Source of the DNA: Bacteroidota bacterium
GTDB taxonomy: Bacteria > Bacteroidota > Bacteroidia > Bacteroidales > B18-G4
Direction: 5' to 3'
DNA: 10,425 nt
Assembly (NCBI GenBank): GCA_030635045.1
Contig: DAOVZP010000023.1
Coordinates: 1 to 10,425 of the forward strand
The notes beneath the pieces were generated by a model that was given only the letters and a program-made list of their open reading frames with translations, did no database searches and was not told the DNA's origin. This document shows, piece by piece, positions 6,492-10,425 of this stretch (the first letter of the stretch is position 1; every line of letters starts with the position of its first letter). The translations under genes were made by a program, and so were the position numbers.

Positions 6492-8063
6492 CTACCACCC
6501 CAATAAGGTTATACCTGCTGCAAACTGGTTCAACTCGGGGCCTTTGCCCTTGCGGAACATGCTTACCATGTTGTAGGTTGCAAACAGGTTGATATATCCC
6601 CAGCCTATGCGTAAAGTGGCATCTGCCTTGAAAGGCTGGAGATGATAGTCGTCATAAGAATGCGTTTTGTTATAATTGGGAGATGTCCTCTGCCATTTAT
6701 CAATGTATTGGCCTGTTGCAGGGTCGTATTGAGTAAGCGTATATTCTTTGTTGAGTTCGTTATAATACTTCTTCTGCCATGACCATAGCCTGACCCCCAG
6801 GATCACACCCACGCCAACATGGAAAGAGTTAATTTTCCTTATTGTATGGTTCTGCCATTCAAAAATCAATGGTATCTGCAGGTAAGCTATAGCGAGCTTT
6901 GATTTCCTGACATTGATGCCTTTATCGATATAGCCAATCAGGTAAGCAGAATCGGAGTTAAGGCTTGTAGGCCTGTTGAAGCGGTAATTGTTCCACGACA
7001 GGCCGATACCTGTCAGCATACCCCATTCCTGGTTTTTGCTGAGGGCAATATTCTGTTCATATATGTTCATGTTCACCTGTATGGATTTTTCCATCCGCAG
7101 GTCCATGTATTCATCTTCCGGGCGGAAATTCATATCAAAATCTTTGGTAAGGTATCCATTTACACCCAGCTCAAAACCGGCCCAGTGTCCGTTGAACTTA
7201 CGTAGTTTGATCTTGCACCATCTCACATTGCCATCATCACTAACGGTCAGCCTTCTGTTGCCAATGGTGACCTTCGTGCTGTCATTGTCGATCACCTCGA
7301 CCCTGATACCTGCAATTTTCACTTTTGTTGTATCACCGTAGTCGGTGGTATATACTCTGACATGCTCGTTCTCGCCGATAACTTCACCGGAAACAATTGT
7401 AAGTGTTTCCGGTTTGCCGGTCAGGTCAATGGATCCTGCCCCGCTGGTATTTGAAACCACTTCCGTGGAAGCATTTACACTCGCTGAGCCTGCACCGCTT
7501 ACCGTAGCCCTGGTAACCTTGGTGTCCATGCCTGCCGCCATCAGATCGCTTGCACCACTGACACTTGTCGTATGCCTGGGGGCTTCGCCGGTCAGGATCA
7601 GTGATGCTGCTCCTGATACGTCGCTATTTACCTCATCATAGTATACTTCAAGTTTTGTATCGGATGCCCCGCTGGCGTTGATCCGAAGGAGGCTTCCCTG
7701 CAGTTGTGTCAGGCCTTTAAGGCTGGCAGCCCCATGGATGTCAATACTATTTACTTCCGGAGTGGTGACATACACAACCAACCTGTCGGATCTCTTAATT
7801 CCCTTTGAGGATATCTCCAGGATACCATTGTGTACTTCTGTGATTACCTTATCAATATTATTTGATTCTGTCTCGACCACTAGCTTGGTGGCATCAGCCT
7901 GGCTGAGAAAAATGTCAAAAGCACCCCCGGCATCAATACCGGTGAATGCACTCACCTCCCTTACTTCTTTTGCAATGTTTTCCTGTGCCTGAACAGGCCC
8001 TGAGGATAATATAAACGCCCCTGCCAGGAGCATGATAACCAATCGTAAACTTATCTTTTTCAT
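6492..8063 (-). CDS. Exported DUF2807 (head GIN) protein fused to a C-terminal outer-membrane beta-barrel
   Basis: The 523-residue product has a signal peptide (residues 1-26, cleavage after VQA). Residues about 33-230 match the DUF2807/'head GIN' pattern: VSAFTGIDAGGAFDIFLSQ, then a ladder of Gly-Ala turns (HGAAS 110, SGASD 131, SGAAS 150, SGASD 169, SGAGS 189, SGAGS 207) about 18-21 residues apart, as expected of stacked beta-coil turns. A linker (230-290) leads to an aromatic, strand-rich part (about 290-523: GFELGVNGYL, IGLSWNNYRF, FHVGVGVILGVRLW, INLFATYNM). This resembles the OMP_b-brl type barrel and ends in Trp. The protein is probably anchored in the outer membrane with the GIN domain exposed or periplasmic. 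Its promoter has the same ECF-type signature as the sigma gene at 9205, so it is a likely target of that sigma factor. The molecular function is unknown. Confidence 0.85.
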   Translation of the reverse strand: MKKISLRLVIMLLAGAFILSSGPVQAQENIAKEVREVSAFTGIDAGGAFDIFLSQADATKLVVETESNNIDKVITEVHNGILEISSKGIKRSDRLVVYVTTPEVNSIDIHGAASLKGLTQLQGSLLRINASGASDTKLEVYYDEVNSDVSGAASLILTGEAPRHTTSVSGASDLMAAGMDTKVTRATVSGAGSASVNASTEVVSNTSGAGSIDLTGKPETLTIVSGEVIGENEHVRVYTTDYGDTTKVKIAGIRVEVIDNDSTKVTIGNRRLTVSDDGNVRWCKIKLRKFNGHWAGFELGVNGYLTKDFDMNFRPEDEYMDLRMEKSIQVNMNIYEQNIALSKNQEWGMLTGIGLSWNNYRFNRPTSLNSDSAYLIGYIDKGINVRKSKLAIAYLQIPLIFEWQNHTIRKINSFHVGVGVILGVRLWSWQKKYYNELNKEYTLTQYDPATGQYIDKWQRTSPNYNKTHSYDDYHLQPFKADATLRIGWGYINLFATYNMVSMFRKGKGPELNQFAAGITLLGW

Positions 8064-8090
8064 GATTTATGTTTTAAGTGTTTTCAGTGG

Positions 8091-8117
8091 GACGTATAGG
8101 TGGGTTGAATTGTTACA
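8091..8117 (-). promoter_or_regulatory. ECF-type promoter of the GIN/beta-barrel gene
   Basis: On the minus strand TGTAAC (8112-8117) and CGTC (8091-8094) are 17 bases apart, 27 bases before the start codon. The sigma gene has TGTAAC-N16-CGTC at 9726-9751. Both copies also share a G before the -35, a C after CGTC, and CAACCCA in the spacer. AAC/CGTC pairs at this spacing are typical of ECF promoters. Confidence 0.65.
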
Positions 8118-8130
8118 CATTTATTAAACC

Positions 8131-8228
8131 GGTGTGGGGTGTGGGGTGTGGGGTGTGGGGTGTGGGGTTTGAGGTATGGGGTTTGAGGTTTGGGGTTTGG
8201 GGTTTGAGGTTTGAGGTTTGGGGCATTG
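8131..8228. repeat. G-rich heptad tandem repeat tract D with G-quadruplex potential
   Basis: Fourteen 7-base units in one phase: GGTGTGG five times (8131-8165), then a mix of GGTTTGA, GGTATGG and GGTTTGG, ending in GGCATTG. The first part gives runs of four G separated by TGT, so the plus strand can in principle form a short-loop G-quadruplex. The tract begins 13 bases upstream of the ECF -35 box of the GIN-domain gene. Apparent proteins translated from it are Gly/Val/Trp-rich repeat artefacts. Confidence 0.85.
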
Positions 8229-8266
8229 AAGCGCAGTTACTATGTGACTTTGAGAAAGGGGCGAAG

Positions 8267-8315
8267 TGCAAAATTGTACATGAAAAATGGCCCATGCAAA
8301 ATGGTACATGAAGCT
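8267..8315. repeat. Heptad/14-base repeat tract D2
   Basis: TGCAAAATTGTACATGA (8267-8283) recurs at 8295-8311 with one mismatch, a 28-base period. It resolves into 7-base units TGCAAAA, TTGTACA, TGAAAAA, TGGCCCA, TGCAAAA, TGGTACA, TGAAGCT. On the minus strand it reads as three similar 14-mers beginning ATG and ending TTTGC or TTTTC. It lies 8 bases from the stop codon of the anti-sigma gene, out of phase with tract D. Confidence 0.65.
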
Positions 8316-8322
8316 AAAACGG

Positions 8323-9204
8323 CTATTCCTCAACAACAATCAGCCCTTTCACATTCCCTTTATCATTGTAATCGCGAACAACAGTGTAATCGTGATCGCC
8401 CAGGGCATTCACACTTTTTACACCCAGTTCGGCGATATACCAGAAAGAGAAGCCTTCAGACGAACCGGTTTCTGATTGTTTATTATCACTTTCGAAGGGG
8501 GCTTTTACCCTGCCAAACATACCGGAAAAGATCTTTCCCATGAGGGTTTTTCCTTTCGACTCCTCAATCACTGCCAGGACTTCATGATCATTGTTCAATA
8601 GGGTGAAATCTGTTGTTCTCGGATACATAGGCATATTTGAAGATGCCAGGCTGGCCGAAATAGTTAACATATCCGGATTATTACTTTTTATTCGGCTCAG
8701 TTGAACCACTTCCCTTTGTGCAGATTGTATCTGTACAGTTTCCTGGTCTCTCAAAGTTAACCTGGCAGGAAGGATATTGCCGAATTCAAGATCCGGTGAC
8801 ACTCTTTCAAGTTTAGCGAGATCATGGCGTAGCCGTTCGTGATTGACGTCCTGATTGAAAACAAGCCACGCACCGACACTGATCAGTAGCAGAATGATAG
8901 CGGCAGCTGCGTATTGCAGGGATACGGGAATGATCGCGACCCTCTTCTTCAGGGATTCAGGGTCCGGATAAACAACATCCCGATCAGCTTGCAACCTTGT
9001 TCTGGAGTAGATCGCTGCCAGACCGGATGGAGTATCGGACGAAGCTGCATCGCCTTCAAACAGGGCAATGGCTTTTTCATTTTCCAGGGTGATACCAGTC
9101 TTTTCTGAACGCTTGATAGATGATTTATGCTTAAATGCAATATCAAGATCCGGTTTCAAAACCATATCCTCATTTGATTCCCCGTTATGTTGCTTTATGG
9201 CCAT
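8323..9204 (-). CDS. Putative anti-sigma factor, single-span inner-membrane protein
   Basis: I recognise no family by sequence. The 293-residue product has a hydrophilic N-terminal part (1-90), one clear membrane span (about 97-116, YAAAAIILLLISVGAWLVF) and a C-terminal part of about 175 residues without Cys. There is no signal peptide and no ZAS zinc motif (HxxxCxxC). A cytoplasmic N-terminus, one span and a periplasmic domain is the usual anti-sigma layout. The gene's ATG follows the sigma stop codon with no gap (TAGATG), which implies translational coupling and matched amounts of the two proteins. The inferred role is to hold the sigma factor until an envelope signal releases it. The N-terminal part lacks the compact helical look of FecR-type anti-sigma domains, so the mode of binding is open. 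Confidence 0.6.
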   Translation of the reverse strand: MAIKQHNGESNEDMVLKPDLDIAFKHKSSIKRSEKTGITLENEKAIALFEGDAASSDTPSGLAAIYSRTRLQADRDVVYPDPESLKKRVAIIPVSLQYAAAAIILLLISVGAWLVFNQDVNHERLRHDLAKLERVSPDLEFGNILPARLTLRDQETVQIQSAQREVVQLSRIKSNNPDMLTISASLASSNMPMYPRTTDFTLLNNDHEVLAVIEESKGKTLMGKIFSGMFGRVKAPFESDNKQSETGSSEGFSFWYIAELGVKSVNALGDHDYTVVRDYNDKGNVKGLIVVEE

Positions 9205-9690
9205 CTATATTACATGTTCAGGGCTTACAATATAATTCTTCAGGTAAACTCTTGCCCTGTATAAATATACTTTTACCTGTGATTCATTCAGTCCCGTTAT
9301 CTCGCCGATCTCATGGTATGAATATCCTTCATAATCCCTGAGCAGGACCACCGACCTTTGCACTTCATTCAACTTTGCAAGCGCTTCATCAAGAATTTCC
9401 TTGAGGTCGGAATAATCACGAAATGTTTCGTTGCTCGTTTCCGGGATATCCTCAATGCTGCCTGAATGCCGGTTCTTCCTGATATGATCGATCATCGTAT
9501 GATAAGCGGTTGTGAACAGGTATGATTTTGCTTTTCCGGGGTTCAGCTTCTTATGATTTACCCAGAGTTTTTCAAAGGCATCCTGTACAACATCCTGCGC
9601 ATCATGCTCATCCTTAAGGTTTTTCAGTATAAACCTGTAAACCCCATCAGCATGCTGATCAACACAGTTATTATATTCCCTGGTAGTCAT
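9205..9690 (-). CDS. RNA polymerase sigma factor, ECF subfamily (sigma-70 family)
   Basis: The 161-residue product has just the two domains of an ECF sigma factor. Region 2 is at about 8-75, with DAQDVVQDAFEKLW (30-43) and YLFTTAYHTMIDHIRKNR (57-74), the part that contacts core polymerase and the -10 element. Region 4 is at about 102-155, with LNEVQRSVVLLRDYEGYSYH followed by EIGEITGLNESQVKVYLYRA, the helix-turn-helix that reads the -35 element. The length is normal and there are no extra domains. The gene is first in a pair with a putative anti-sigma factor. Its own upstream region carries an ECF-type promoter (TGTAAC-N16-CGTC) that recurs before the GIN/beta-barrel gene, so it is probably autoregulated. 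The ATG at 9690 leaves a leader of about 28 bases. Confidence 0.93.
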   Translation of the reverse strand: MTTREYNNCVDQHADGVYRFILKNLKDEHDAQDVVQDAFEKLWVNHKKLNPGKAKSYLFTTAYHTMIDHIRKNRHSGSIEDIPETSNETFRDYSDLKEILDEALAKLNEVQRSVVLLRDYEGYSYHEIGEITGLNESQVKVYLYRARVYLKNYIVSPEHVI

Positions 9691-9725
9691 TGATCCAATA
9701 ATCCCAATATCCTGATTTGTAATAG

Positions 9726-9751
9726 GACGGATTGGGTTGGATAAAGTTACA
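9726..9751 (-). promoter_or_regulatory. ECF-type autoregulatory promoter of the sigma/anti-sigma pair
   Basis: On the minus strand TGTAAC (9746-9751) and CGTC (9726-9729) are 16 bases apart, 35 bases before the sigma start codon. The -35 is embedded in an inverted repeat, ATAAAGT-TAC-ACTTTAT (9741-9757), which might bind a regulator or be chance. The same box pair precedes the GIN-domain gene. Confidence 0.65.
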
Positions 9752-9761
9752 CTTTATTAAA

Positions 9762-9919
9762 ATTCAAACTACAAAATCCAAATTTCAAAAAAAGTTCAAA
9801 CTTCAAAATCCAAACTTCAAATAAAGTTCAAACTTCAGAATTCAAACTTCAAATAAAGTTCAAACTACAAACTTCAAACCAAAATAAAATCCAAATCTCA
9901 AACTTTAAACTTCAAATAA
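9762..9919. repeat. NNNCAAA heptad tract E, upstream of the four-helix-bundle gene
   Basis: About twenty units of the form NNNCAAA (ATTCAAA, CTACAAA, ATCCAAA, CTTCAAA and others), interrupted at intervals by four extra bases (AAAA or TAAA). This makes a higher-order repeat of 32 bases: units at 9794-9825, 9826-9857 and 9858-9888 (31) each run from GTTCAAAC to ATAAA. The tract fills much of the 318-base gap between the divergent sigma and four-helix-bundle genes. From 9920 to 10008 the sequence is A/T-rich with no promoter I can name. Confidence 0.85.
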
Positions 9920-10008
9920 ATTTTACATTTTACAACTTCTTTCGTGACAATTATTAAAAATGGGTATTAATAAGTGTGGAGTTATTGTAATAGATAAACA
10001 GAAATAAG

Positions 10009-10353
10009 ATGGTTGATCTGAAAGAAAGGACTTTTAATTATGCCGTTAATGTGAGACGGTTTGTGAAATCATTGAAATCCGATCGGTTAAATCAGGATGA
10101 TTTCGTTCAATTGATTAGATCGTCAGGTTCGGTTGGAGCAAATTTTATTGAAGCAATTGAAAGCTTGAGTAAGAAAGATTTTCTATATCGTTTAAAGATT
10201 TGTCTGAAAGAGGCTAAAGAAAGCCGATATTGGTTGAAAATTGTCGAGAAAACAAGTAACTCTGTTCCAAATGAAGAAATATCTATTCTTATTCAGGAGT
10301 CAAAAGAACTCATCAGGATCTTTTCGTCAATAATCCATAAACATCAGAAGTAG
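10009..10353 (+). CDS. Four-helix bundle protein, S23/IVP family
   Basis: The 114-residue product has the family's length and hallmarks: an N-terminal helix (DLKERTFNYAVNVRRFVKSL), the conserved QLIRSSGSVGANFIEAIE (34-51) and KICLKEAKESRYWLKI (63-78), then a final long helix (88-110). The family was first seen as proteins encoded in intervening sequences of 23S rRNA genes in spirochaetes. Stand-alone copies are common, and the fold resembles Avd, the accessory protein of diversity-generating retroelements. No biochemical activity is established for stand-alone members. Here there is no rRNA, reverse transcriptase or template repeat in view. The gene is the only one on the plus strand and is A+T-rich (sampled lines about a quarter to a third G+C against about half in acs). 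NNNCAAA heptad tracts in opposite orientation flank it, all of which suggest a transferred unit. Confidence 0.88.
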   Translation: MVDLKERTFNYAVNVRRFVKSLKSDRLNQDDFVQLIRSSGSVGANFIEAIESLSKKDFLYRLKICLKEAKESRYWLKIVEKTSNSVPNEEISILIQESKELIRIFSSIIHKHQK

Positions 10354-10370
10354 CAAAAATTCTAACGGGT

Positions 10371-10408
10371 TTTGAGTTTTTTTGAATTTTGTAATTTGTA
10401 ATTTGAAG
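10371..10408. repeat. Heptad tract F, inverted copy of the tract E unit, downstream of the four-helix-bundle gene
   Basis: TTTGNNN units (TTTGAAT, TTTGTAA twice, TTTGAAG) run in phase from 10381 to 10408, preceded by a 10-base TTTGAGTTTT. On the minus strand these read as CTTCAAA, TTACAAA and ATTCAAA, the same NNNCAAA unit as tract E but in opposite orientation. The tract starts 17 bases past the stop codon. The remaining bases to the window end show nothing further. Confidence 0.7.
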
Positions 10409-10425
10409 TTTAACAGGCTAATCTA

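Noticed and set aside
8078..8339. Open frames on both strands across the G-rich tract, giving Gly/Val/Trp-rich or Pro/Thr/His-rich repeat peptides
   Set aside because: They are translations of the 7-base repeat in successive frames, have no family signature and overlap a promoter and the neighbouring genes.
9762..9919. Tract E as a CRISPR array
   Set aside because: The 31-32 base units are contiguous with no unique spacers, the base period is seven, and no cas gene is present.
10009..10353. An rRNA intervening sequence or the Avd gene of a diversity-generating retroelement
   Set aside because: No 23S rRNA sequence flanks the gene, and no reverse transcriptase, template repeat or variable repeat is in the window. 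Only the fold family is shared.

Overview
The window looks like chromosomal DNA of a member of the Bacteroidota, probably Bacteroidales or a close relative. The evidence is a DUF2807/GIN surface protein, a plain ECF sigma factor paired with a single-span membrane protein, TAnnTTTG promoter boxes, A/T-rich leaders with weak Shine-Dalgarno signals, and exported proteins with Ala-Gln after the signal peptide. All genes but the last read on the minus strand.

From right to left (the direction of transcription): an ECF sigma factor (9205-9690) directly abuts a putative membrane anti-sigma factor (8323-9204). Next is an exported GIN-domain/beta-barrel protein (6492-8063). The sigma gene and the GIN gene carry near-identical ECF-type promoters, GTGTAAC-N16/17-CGTCC, so they appear to form a small self-controlled envelope regulon. 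Then come yebC (5456-6196), an outer-membrane porin-like protein (3784-5070), AMP-forming acetyl-CoA synthetase acs (1767-3680) and an OFA-family monocarboxylate transporter (438-1694). The last three form a plausible uptake-and-activation set for acetate or a similar acid: porin across the outer membrane, transporter across the inner membrane, Acs making acetyl-CoA. At the left edge is the first 37 codons of a CoA-binding-domain protein, either an ADP-forming acyl-CoA synthetase or a Pat-type lysine acetyltransferase. At the right edge is one plus-strand gene, a four-helix-bundle (S23/IVP family) protein (10009-10353), which is A+T-rich compared with its neighbours.

The most unusual content is intergenic. 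Seven tracts (224-279, 3732-3784, 6254-6420, 8131-8228, 8267-8315, 9762-9919, 10371-10408) are degenerate tandem repeats with a strict 7-base period. The unit sequence differs between sites and can change within one tract without losing phase. Two of them share the unit NNNCAAA, lie in opposite orientation and bracket the four-helix-bundle gene. Good intrinsic terminators close the transporter gene, yebC and the GIN gene. A weaker hairpin lies between acs and the transporter gene. No tRNA, rRNA, CRISPR array or transposase gene was seen.
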